Assembly (NCBI GenBank): GCA_013399115.1
Contig: VXAA01003997.1
Location: 713,875-777,874, forward strand
Reading direction: 5' to 3'
DNA length: 64,000 nucleotides
Origin: Anseranas semipalmata
Lineage: Eukaryota > Chordata > Aves > Anseriformes > Anseranatidae
The notes under the pieces were generated by a model. That model saw nothing but the letters and a program-made list of their open reading frames with translations. It did not search any database and was not told the DNA's origin. A program made the position numbers and the translations under genes. Shown here one piece after another: positions 36,561 through 47,777 of the stretch; within the stretch, counting starts at the first letter, position 1; every line of letters starts with the position of its first letter.

Positions 36561-39500
36561 GCTGAGCAGTCACGCATATGCTTTGGTTACTTGTTTCCAA
36601 GGGATTAGGGAATTCAATAAAATGTTCTTTTTGCCCATGCTCACCACACATCCTCACTGCAAAACTTCAGCCCACATTTGTTGGTTGGACATTGAACTTA
36701 CTGAATGTAGCATTCACACAAAGATCCTTGTGTGCCAGTGATCCCAAATATTTAATCACCAATGTGCCCATACTCCAGCAAGACATGTAGAAATCCATCC
36801 TCCTCCTTTGGTAGTCAGTGTCCCAGTCACCTACAGCACAGTGAGCCTGATGCAGTTGTCTGACCATGAAATCCAACCCGTGCCCTCCGTGGGCACATCC
36901 ACAGGCAGACCTGTCCTGCAGGAGTGCTCATTCAGGGGACTCAGACTGCTAAAATGAAGGATCCATGTTCCTAAAATTGAATGGACTTTTGGAAAAAAAT
37001 TGTGTTTTGTCTTGATCCAGTCTCACTTTTAGTTGATTTCTCATGAATATTATATATTATCTTCTTCCTGGTTATTGGATTTATTGAGCCTTTGCAGCTT
37101 TGTTGCACAGCTCTCAGCTAAGCCACCTACTTGACAATTTTTCCAAAGATACTATTTTCACTGGCTTCATTGTGAGCACTGAATTCCCACAATTGCTCTC
37201 ATCTTGGTACTCTGTGAAGTAGCAAAGACTTTGCTTTATTCGGTGTACTAAATTTGGGCTATTAAAGCTAAGACCCCCTCATTGTTTAGATGCATTTGTT
37301 AGTTTTCTATTATATTACCTGACATCGTGCCTCTCTCCTATTACATCATTCTGCCAGATTTTCCTTTGGCTCATGTTTTACTTCCAGTTAGCTGTAAGAG
37401 TCAGTGAGAAAGTGGAGTTTTTTTAATGATGATATGAAATAATATGAAAGTCACCAACACTGTGAGCATTCATACACTTATTGTTATCTGCACGTATCTG
37501 CAGATGATGCTACTGAGATAAATAACCCAACTGACTTGATTCTATGAGCTTTTCAGTTGCCCTCTGACAGCTTAAAGTTTAAGATGAGATCAGACTGTTT
37601 TTTGTTTTTTTAATCTATTTATTTATTTTTAAGCTGGCTTGCTAAGGAACAACTTCTAATACTTCATGGTTTTGCTTTGCTCAGTAAGTGATTTGTAATG
37701 GAAATTCTGCCTGATCATGCAGGTCTTGTTCAAACAACATATTTCTGATTGATTTTACATCCATTCAGCATAATGATTCATTTTAGAAATTATTTTACAT
37801 CTAGCTAGAACATGACCAAATATGTTTTAAACCAAGTGCCCTGCATTTGCACTTGAACCTTGTGGCTACATGGTTCTCCTGCAGTACTGGGATGGGAGGG
37901 CATTTTGTATTGTTTACAAAAGGGGCAGCTCATCCCAAGCAGAGCTGTTAAAACAGCCTGGCCAGTCATCTTCCTCGCAGGTCTGTGTGTGCTGAGGCAT
38001 CCCTGGGTGTGCTGTGCTCTGCTCACCACATAGGCTTTCCAGGCATCTGCTCCCCCATTGAGGCAGGGCCAGGCAGCTCTGAGATTTAGCACTGGCGTCC
38101 TAAAGAGGAGCATCTGGAGCCAGGAATGAATATGTGGAGAATGTGGGGACAAATGTATCAAATACTTGGGGTTAATTGGCAAACAGCTAAAACTGATGTC
38201 TAGGCAAGCTCGGAGAAAGTTGACAAGTCAGGGTGGGAAGTGGCAGATGCCAAGGACTTACCTCTCTGCAACTTTAAAGGAAGTTAAATGGAGGGTGCTG
38301 AGATTATTTCTCATTTATTTACAGATTTCTACTATTTTGCAGTGTTTTGAGATGTTCCAAAGAGAGTTTAAGATGAGAACAGAGACCAAAAATAACTGCA
38401 TGGTAACACTCCTGATGGGGGTGACTTGCTCAGTATCACCCCTACCGGCACCAGCCTTTTGAAAACTTTGCAGTGACTGGCACAGCAGAGGAAGGTTTAC
38501 TCCTGGAAAAGCTCAACAAGGCTGAACTGCTAGCCACCACTCATAGTCTTCTCAGACTATCGCTCTCATTTTCCCCAAAGTCTAGCCTGTGGGGCAGTGA
38601 TAATGCTCTGCGTAACTCCACAGGAACCCTGCCAAGGGATCCATGCCCAGATCAGAGGATCACTTATGTGTGCGTATGGGTGGGCTGTGCACAGCTGTGG
38701 CCCTCATCCTGTGGCCAGCTCCTGTAGATTCAGACGGGTGAGCCCTATTGTGTTTTAATACACCACATCTTTTGATCTGCTGAGATGGGGAGTACAAGGG
38801 TAAAAGCCACTGAGCTCTATCATATCAAACTGGATTTAATCGTCCCTCCTAGAATTTAACTCTGTCTCAAGTTAATAATTACATGTTTAGCATGTTATGC
38901 AAGCACTCGCTTGTACTTTTTTTTACCAGTGCCCATTCTTCCACTCTGCATCAGCCACTCCTTTCCTCACTAGATTTCATGCGCCGCAGGAGCAGGGGTC
39001 CCACAGGCACCAGCACCCCTCCCAGCATCATCGGTCCTGCAGCCGTCACCCCATGCTTCCTGGGGCACGACCTGCAAATTCAAATCACTGAGATCAAAAG
39101 CCAAGCCCGTTCGATCCTTGGTCTCTCTGCTCAGCCTGCTAATGCATTTATTCATCCCTGTCCCATCGGGTCTTCAGCAGTCCTACCAAACCCATGGGAA
39201 GGTTCTTGGCTTTCTCAAGAGCTGGATGGACTTTGTGAGCACAAACTGAGGGGCTGCTTTGGAGGGACAGCAGAGATAGGAGGCTAGCAAAGGGTCACGA
39301 AACAATGTTGGTAGCAGGCTACCATGAAAGAATGCTGCCCACTTATGCAGAAAAACTGGGTGCCAGCCACTCACCCACCCTGTTATTCAAGTTCTGCAGC
39401 AGAGGTCTCCCAGAGTTAGCTCTCAGAGAGACACCTCTGATGTCTGAAATGGGTTTGCCTTGGGGTTGTTAAATGCCTGCTCCATGTGATTGGGCTAATT

Positions 39501-41735
39501 AAAAGTTTTGAGCCAAATAAATCCCTGTTTGTGAAGGTATAAAAGCTAAGAGGATTAGCTGTTAGTTAAACTAGACATAACTGAGAAACAAAGTTGTTGC
39601 TGTTAGTTCTTAAAAATGCTACCCTAGTACATGCGGGTGAAATTAGTGGATAATAAAAATTAATCTGTGAAACAAAAGTCTCAGATGGCAGTTAAATCAG
39701 CAGGCATATTCCATAGAAAATAAAAGCATCTTCCTTGCATTTAATGTTGCCATGTAACAGGGGAATACTTTGTTCTACATTGAGAAGATGTTGCTGTTTT
39801 GAAAAACAGTTTTAATTGAATTGGTTTCATCTCCAGCATTCTTCTTGTTAAGGAAGTGTATGTATTTCATATTACTCTATAGGATTACAACCTTAGTCCA
39901 TTTGGGTGTAGAGGTATATACAAATAGCACCAAAAGCTGGATAAGGACACCATAATGCCAAAGTTTCATTGGAAGAATTGTCTGCTACGAAACTGATCAG
40001 GTGGCTGAGTCTCATTAAGGTTGTACCGACCAGCTGTGAAGTCAGTGGCTTTCAGCGACTTCCCACCCTGTCCTTCCGGGGGGTCTCAGTTATAAAGAGT
40101 CGGCTTGCTTTGCGTTTCCATGGGAATCAGAAGTCAACTGTTTTCTTCCACCCATAATGAACCTCTTCCAACAGCATGCCCAGTAGGGGTAGATTAAAGC
40201 AAAATGGAATTTAGACCCACAATGTATTTGTGCCCTCCCTACTGCAAAACAACAACAAAACAGGCCATTAGAGCCTCCAGACTCTTCCTTCCCTTCTGAA
40301 AACACATTCTTGTCTTATTCGTGCTCATAAATTCTTGATTTTATTCCCAGTGAGACAGTTCATTTTGGCAGCAGCCAGCAGCTCGCAACATCAGCATCTG
40401 CTGCTACCTATCACTTCGCCTTGTTTCACTGCTGCTTCCTGGGCAGGGATCCCACAGCTAGTAGGGTTTTATCTTGATCATCCCATTCTCCCGTGCAAAC
40501 CTCGTTCTATAACACTTGCTAATGCTGGTAGCACTAATTATGCTTTTATTTGAATGAAAATACTTTGCTTGGGGACATAATAAGTATACACCTGATCTTG
40601 GAGACTCTGAAAGAAGAGCATTCTGCTGATCAGTGCCAATAAGGAAAGCAGAGATGTACAAACAACCTCTATGGAAGTAAATTAAATAGTGTCAGTGATA
40701 ATTCCTGGGCGCTGAAAACCAATTGCACTGACTAATGGTTCCTACGGTCCCTGGCACACTTCTGGCCCATGTCACTTAAATACCACTTGCCCAAACCAGA
40801 CGGCAAATACCACTCTCCCAGGCATGAGCTGGGGGTTGGCGTGAGCTCTGGATCACTCCTCGCATGCACTTTGGGTGCAGCCATTTAGTTTTGGCAGGCG
40901 AGGCAGCATCCTTCTCTGAAGGCAGTCATCATCCATGCCAGAGAGCAATTCTGGGCATGTTTAATTTACTAGCAGAGATGTACCAATGGGGAGCAGAGAT
41001 AGAAAACCAAGCTCCTTCTTTAGCAACCAAAATAAAGAAATCTTTTACATCTGAGAATATTGAGGAAGATGATCAAATAATTAGTACTGCAACAAGTTTG
41101 TACTGCCTGCAGCTAGAAGAACTGCTCTCTATGGCAGCAGGAATGCGGTTGAGCCTGCAAAGTCGTGATAACAGATCTCTATCTAATATTTTTGGATGGT
41201 CTACACATGTCACAGGTACATTACCACAGAGCTCAAAGAGCATTCAGGATTAAACTCCCATGTACAAACCTGATGGACCTCAAATGCTAACGCCACATCT
41301 TACTCCTTCTGGGAAGGTGACAATATCAAAAGCAGAGGTGTGTAAACAGCCCTTTTATCTTTTTTTTTCTATCACAAATTGACCCTGGAAACAAGGATAA
41401 CAAAGATTCTTTTTCCTTGCTTTTCTTGACAAAATAAAAAGTTGATTTTTTTCTGCCTTTTTTTTTTCTTCCTGTGGTGCTTCTTTAAAATTTCCTACAA
41501 TTTCCAAATCACATGCTCCAAATTGAAAAGTGGAAATATTTTCCTTGGAATTTTTATTTTTATGCAGATCAGATTGTTTTGCAAACTTGACCCAAACAGA
41601 TACTTTTATTTTTACAAGAACTTCACTTTTTGATAACTCATTGTTTACACATTTTTTCCCCCATTGGAATCCTGATGATCTTGCATATTGTAAGGGGAAA
41701 AAAATACAGATATGGATTTCCATGCTGATGTTTCG
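36561..41735. other. Noncoding unique DNA
   Basis: No gene recognised. The AT-rich stretch at 39600-39840 has the look of a conserved noncoding element, but this cannot be judged from one sequence. The frame at 40864-41253 (129 codons, plus) has no known domain and is within chance expectation. Confidence 0.5.
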
Positions 41736-41913
41736 TCACACGTGTGGGCTGATGCTGGCTATAGGTATGAAATACAAATTTGGTATATACCAGTCTTGCT
41801 GATCTAGTAGAAGGATTAAACACATCTCCTGGCCCTCTTACAGATGAATGATTCAAGCAATACGTAGGTTCCTAGGCTGCTGCACAAGATCACTGTCTGA
41901 TCACACGTGTGAT
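41736..41913. promoter_or_regulatory. Pair of palindromic E-boxes CACACGTGTG
   Basis: TCACACGTGTG occurs at 41736-41746 and again at 41901-41911. The second copy extends to the 14-bp palindrome ATCACACGTGTGAT (41900-41913). CACGTG is the core bound by bHLH-ZIP and bHLH-PAS factors such as USF, MITF and CLOCK:BMAL1. Two identical extended sites 165 bases apart suggest a regulatory element, but the nearest candidate promoter is many kilobases away. Confidence 0.35.
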
Positions 41914-44900
41914 GGCATAAATAGATGAATAATAGCAACAGCACTTTCAGTCCCACCCACATTTCATCTTATTTTTTAAAATCATGCAACACCTACACAC
42001 AATGCTTGGCTAAGACTGACAAACACGGAGTAGAAGAAAATCAATGTACTGTTTTCTGCCTGTGTGCGTCTCAGGAGGAAATGCTAGCTGGGATTTCTTT
42101 CATTTATTTTTTTAAAAATTCTTTTAAGGAAAAAAAATCTGAGAACACAGCAGACAAGTGGTAAAAGCCATTAGCTGTCATCGGATTTCAAAAGGTAAGT
42201 CCTTGCACAAGCTCGTGTGGGATTGGGCTTGGGGCGGGAGACAGCTGACCTCTTCTAAAACACGCTGTCTGGCTTCAAACTGGGTGAGGTAGGCTCCAGC
42301 GCACGCTCTGACCTTGCTTCTCTTGAGGACTGGAAGAATATTGCCCTTGACTTGAATGGAAGGAGGATCGAGCCCTACCCAGAAAGTTTCATATGCTACG
42401 TGTCATCTGTGTATGCCAGCATTATGCAACAGAGTGAAAAATGAAAACCTGTCAGGCACATAACTGGTGCACTCAAGGACATACTGTTATTTGTTTTGCA
42501 GCTTTGCCACTCTAACAGGGATTAACAATGTACCATTGATAGCGGCCGCGATAAAGTCAAGCAAAATGCCTCATTTTTTAACTTTCAAAACATGAGCTCA
42601 ACTTTTGAGGGTAATGGCTTGCTTGGCCTCAAGGTTTTATTAAAAAAAAATGAGAAAGCATTCATTTTTTCCAGCCTTCTCCTTCCAATTTTCTCTTCCC
42701 TTGTCCCCCAGCTAACACAGCTACAGAAAAGCAGCAGATTGAATTCACCTCCCGGTTTCTTTATTTTTTTCAGCCAAGTAGGTAGGTATTGCAAGTTGCC
42801 AACCTTTGCTTTCTGGAAATTCTTTGGTGTATTACTGCATAGCAGAGTGGTGTGACAAGGATAAAGAGATTAGAATTAATTTCATAGAACTCCTTCTTCT
42901 GTCAAAATCTGCAGAGGGCTTTTACTTGTGAACACCAGGCGTTGCTGAAATTCTTCATTAAAAATTTGCAATATATGGGCAGGAAATCTCTAAGCACTGT
43001 GAGACTAAGTAACCAAAGCAGAAGGAGAGAAGGGATATTAAATCAAAATCCAAACAGAGAAAGAATACAAAGGGAAAAAAACCTGCTCAAATACAACCCT
43101 AATAATGCAGGTTATCTCCAAAGGGGCTGATGCCAATTCAGCCTGGAAAGCCAGAGAACCACGTGCTGATTTTCACCAGTTTCAAATAATTAGACGTAAC
43201 TGACTCAGACATGGGCTCTGCTTGCCACCATCAGACAGCTGAGGCTGTGGGCTGCTGCAGGATGACCACTGCTGCAGCTGCAGTTGCTCAAGTAAAATTA
43301 AGGCTGTGTTTTCCCTGTGTGATGTACCATATGGCTAATGCATGCAAAATCTGGCCAGCAGAGTTTGCTCAGGACCTCCACCTCCAAGAGAAATAAATTC
43401 TCCCCGAGGCAGGGAGTTTTGCCAGTACAGCCACGGATGCACGGGAGCTTTTCCTACCTGGGTAAGGTGGTCAGGTATGACCCCTAGTTTAGTCAGTGTG
43501 GGAAAGCAGGGGGGTAGAAGAGGGAAAAGAAGGAGTTAAATATGGTCTGGCCGACACAACTGGGCATGCAAAAGCTTGCACTGTAGACCTGACCAAAGCT
43601 TTGAATATGAAAAGGAGCAGGCTTGCATTGTTTACAAATGCCCCATTAAATGAAGAGGAGAATGGGCATATGTGAAATTATAGCATCGGTCCTGCACTTT
43701 TTGAAAAGTTGCCATCATGGGTTATAAAGCCACCACCAGGCACTGTAGGTCCTCAAAGCCAGTGGCCTTGCAGATAAACAGAGAAAGCGCCCATGGGTAT
43801 GAGCGCAGGTGTGTGCAAGGGAACGTGCTGCTGCCACGCCTGGTTAGAAGAGTTTAAACACCATGCTGTCTGCTAGAGGTGTGCAAACTCCTCCTCTTCT
43901 TCTTCTTCTTTTTTTTTNTTTCTCTGTGAATCATCCACCCACTAGTTGTCATAAGCATGTTCATAACTCGGGCTTGCTCAATGAACCCTGCAGCGTGATC
44001 CGCGGCGTTGCGGCCCACTCAGGAGCAGTAGGTTTCACCCTTATCTTCAGCCACTTGCTGGGCAGGCTTCATTCTGCCTCAGGGTTTCACGCCTGGTGGA
44101 CAGAGGCTGCCTTTCCCTCTGGTGTCTGGTACCCAGTGCAATGGGCATCTTTCATTTGTCCACTTCTGCTTTAGAAGAATGTATTAAAAGAAGGGATCTA
44201 TGCCAGTTTGCACTGGCTGGGACAGTTAACATACAGAGGCTTGGATCCTGCACCCTTCAGGTCACTGAGGCTTTGGTCACGACGGGTCTGGGGACAGCTC
44301 TAGGGGAAGGGAAGCCCCCACCTGCCCGAGGGCAGAATGCAGACCCTGCCCACGCCCAGGGACAGCACGGTGCGGTGGGCACCTCTGTGCCCACAGCCGC
44401 GGCACCTCGCTCTCCTGCCGACCAAGGAGCTCCTGCACATACGCTGTGCTCCAACCCAAACCCATAACTTTAACCAGGCCACAGGAGGAGACAAAAAGCC
44501 CTTTGCTGTCCGTCCTCGTTCGTTCGTGCCAAGAAAATATGCAAATCCCGCATGGCAGGGGCAATCTGAGCAGTGCTGGTGGGGCTTTGGGTACATTTCT
44601 GCCAACGCACTTGCAGATATTGAGGTAGGTGTAGAGGGTTCACTTTGTTTAGAGCTTCCTGCCCCAATCTGGTCTCATCCACAGCGTGTGTTATAGGAAA
44701 TATGAGCCATGGGCATGCTCCCAACGTCCCGTTCCTCGCCTGAAAACAACTTAACTCCAGGCAACTATGATCTACAATAAGGAAAAGGAAACCCAGACAC
44801 CCCAGCAGCACGGGGTGGATTTCTACATCTGATTCCTGCTTCTGCAAACCACTTTTATTAGACAGACCTCTAGGAGAGTTGTAACGCAGCGGTCAGAGGT

Positions 44901-46659
44901 GTGCTGGCCATGTTCACTCCTACCTGGCCACAGTGTAGATACCACAGCGTGGGACTCCCCCTACCCAGCCCAAAAGCGGTGGTGGTGAGGACAGCTCTTC
45001 TTGAGGTTCCTCCTCCCATCCACACAGTGGCATGGGGCTGGTGTCCCCAAACCCCTCGGGGCCACTTGTCCCTGGACACGCACCCTGCACAGGCTCTCCC
45101 CACCAGATGTCCCAAGGAGCACCCACTACTTGGAAGCTGGGTGCTACAGATGGGATCCCGCACCACCGCAGCCCCTCGCAGCAGGTGGTGGCCTCCTCCA
45201 GCGCTGCATGGAGCAGGGGGTGGCCCTGTTCAGGTGGCCGCCATCCCCACCACCCTCCTGGAGACACGCAGGGGACGCACTGCAAGAAAGGGGAGCTCAT
45301 AGCTGGGGCAGATGAACTGTCTCTTGATAAGAGCTTTCTGTCCTCGCTTTGCACCCAGTTCCTGTCTATCACTGGCCAAGTCATTCAAACCAAGCTTCGT
45401 ACGGATGGTCACCAACTGCTTGTTCCTTATTCTGGGGTGGGAACGTTTTCTGATCTGCGATCGCTTGCAGAAGCAGAGAGTGCTGAGAGCTGTGAGTGAT
45501 CTCACTGGGAAATGCACTTCAAAGATGGGAATCTTAAACCAAACTCTCAGCTTTCTGGAAAATAGAGTCATAAGGCGAGCAGTGTGACTGACTCATATTG
45601 CTAGCGGAAATATGCCCCNAAAAAAAAAGGAGGAAATTCGTTTTACGCCAAATCAAACATTTAATTTCTGGATTCTCTACCCACTTCTTATGTTAAATTT
45701 AGTCAAATTTTTAAATGAAATGTCATTCTAAAGCAAGAGAAATGTAGTTGTCTTATTTGGGAACTGTGCAAATAACACTTCAGCTTATAGAAATATGTTT
45801 ATTTTTGCTCACCCAGAATAACCTGCTAAACTTGACATAAATCTGTAGCTAGAGCTTGTTAATCCTAAAGCACATTTTCCAATGTAGAAGACATTTAACT
45901 AAAAAAACTTCTCCCATGCCTGGCCCTGGCATCCTTAGCTGTACACCCAACACTATGGTAAACTTTTTAATTTATATTCTGTGTCCCTATTATTTTTTTA
46001 GTAAATCAATATCAAATGGTTGTTGTATAAATTAGCTCATTGCTATTTGTGAAATAAGTGAATGCTAAAGAGATTAACCCCATTTAAAAAGCCAAGGAAC
46101 GATAATTCTCTTTACAGACGAAAGCAACGCAAGAGAACTAACAATTTACACCCTGAACAGCAGGAAAAGAAAAAAAAGTGTAAACTGCTCACTGACCACC
46201 TTCCTCCTCATATATGGTATAAGGCAAGAGCCCTGAAAAAAAAAAAACAAACCACAACAGTACTGAATGTATCAGAAGAGAAGGATCGCACTACAGACAT
46301 ACACCCCAGAAGGCAAATTAGGATTATACATACTATAAATGTGGCACTATGTGAACTACACACTTTATATTTTTTCTGAGTAGGATATATATGTGCACTA
46401 TTTCCAAAGCTTTTATGTTAGTGAGGTGTTTTTCTTTTAGTTGTTGCTGTTACAAACTTAAAAAAAAAAAATCCATCATGTGGCATCCCTCTGACGCGTG
46501 TGTCACATGGAGGGGTAGCACATGTGATTTACCCCACGCAGATTTCAGCTAGGTGAAGGAACTGAGCAAATCACAGCGAGGGGGCAGCAGCCCAGCCTGG
46601 GGTTTGCTGGCAGCAGAGGGAATGGCGGAAAGACGTAGGACTGTGGGGCTCCCTCCAGC
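41914..46659. other. Noncoding unique DNA
   Basis: No gene recognised. A CT-rich simple tract, (CTT)n followed by T-runs, lies at 43890-43920 with an N at 43918; another N is at 45619 beside an A-run. The GC-richer interval 44240-45310 is open in many frames on both strands without coding features. An acceptor-like TTTGTTTTGCAG ends at about 42501, followed by an AT-rich sequence with an isolated NotI site (GCGGCCGC) near 42542. Confidence 0.5.
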
Positions 46660-47110
46660 CACATCCCTCTCCCATTGCCCATGCCCAGCCAACACTGCAC
46701 TTTTCCAGGCCTGATGCTGCTGGAAAACCCCAAATTCACCATCCCAAATGCTTCATTCAGCCCCCCACCACAGCCCTTGTCCCACCAGAGCCGCAGGCTC
46801 ACACCATTGCCTCTCCCCAGTCATTACCTGTCCCTAGGCCCCTCTACCCGGTGGGATCCATTTGCAGCCCCCATGCTGGACTCTGCTCCCATACCTGCTG
46901 CCTCCCGGTCCCCTCCATTTGAGTTATCTCAGGTCTGTCTTTCCATCACTCTCCTGGCTCTCCGTCAGCTTTTCCAGGCAGTCTCCTTGCCCTGCCAGCT
47001 CGCCTCTTCTTCTTCCCTTCCCTTGCTCCTCCATCCAGCCTACCCTTCACAGTGCCAGCCCCCAGCATATTTTTCATGGCTCCCTTTACCTTTTCATGCC
47101 CTAAGCCCTG
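46660..47110 (+). other. Pyrimidine-rich tract, about 450 bp
   Basis: The plus strand is C/T-rich with many CTCC, CTTCC and CCCTCC runs. It supports a 185-codon plus-strand frame (46675-47232) of serine, leucine and proline without a domain. The composition explains the open frame. Confidence 0.5.
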
Positions 47111-47292
47111 CTCTCGAACTCAGCTGCAGAGAGCCTAGCAGCCTCCGACTGCCGCAGCAACTGAAGTCTTGCTCAGACTGCAGCATATGCAGCGTGAGCA
47201 GTATTTTCTGGGAGCTAGGTGTTAGAAGTTGAAGTCTCTCCTAAGTGCATGGAAACTGTGATTTTCAGAGGTTTATATCCTGCTTAAATCCT

Positions 47293-47298
47293 TTTATT
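47293..47298 (-). promoter_or_regulatory. Candidate poly(A) signal AATAAA on the minus strand
   Basis: TTTATT on the plus strand reads AATAAA on the minus strand, about 230 bases after the stop codon of the candidate terminal exon. It lies beside a T-run, so a chance match is possible. Confidence 0.3.
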
Positions 47299-47525
47299 TT
47301 TTTTTTTTTCAGAAAGGGTCAAGTCACCTTGGGTTAAGTGACTCTCAGGCCACTCTCCAGACGAATGCCAAACAATGCACAAGCCTCAGGCAGACACTTT
47401 GCCTTGCAACATTTCAATCCGGGGAGCTAAAGCTTTGCAAAATTCTGAGCAAATGCAAATAGTCTCATACTAGAAAACACAGGGCTTCCTTATTAGCCAG
47501 AGCTGCTATGTCTTCTATCTTCCTC

Positions 47526-47653
47526 TTACATCCAGTCATACAACGGGAACTCTCTGATGTAAAGCCTCACGCACTTGGCATAGTCACGGTCCCAGGTCTC
47601 CGCAGGCTGCACGGTGTGTGGGTTCTTCCAGAGTGGGCTGCAGCAGGTAGATC
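47526..47653 (-). CDS. Candidate terminal coding exon, product unknown
   Basis: The minus-strand frame ends with a TAA stop at 47526-47528. Its last 30 codons or so have strongly coding-like codon choice (GTG CAG CCT GCG GAG ACC TGG GAC CGT) and give a peptide containing TWDRDYAKCVRLYIREFPL and ending YDWM. A possible splice acceptor (ATCTACCTGCTGCAG) would begin the exon near 47640, although the frame stays open further upstream to about 47777 and the acceptor's pyrimidine tract is weak. An AATAAA lies about 230 bases downstream, giving a reasonable 3' UTR. I do not recognise the protein. It could be the 3' end of the minus-strand transcript suggested by the exons at 57-58 kb, or a chance frame in a GC-rich patch. 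Confidence 0.3.
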
Positions 47654-47777
47654 CATGCTCTAACACTGCAGCCGCAGGCCCCTTTAGCAGCGCATTTCCA
47701 ACTGCTTTTCCAAACACCGTGGTTGCGTCACACCTCCCAGGCAAAAACCCAGGGCTTGTCACAACCAGGCTCCACAC

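Noticed and set aside
40864..41253. 129-codon plus-strand frame with a balanced composition
   Set aside because: Within the range expected by chance. No family resemblance and no splice or promoter signal that defines an exon.
44257..45384. Cluster of overlapping 90-155-codon frames on both strands
   Set aside because: Simultaneous openness in many frames reflects GC-rich composition. No conserved motif or splice structure was seen.
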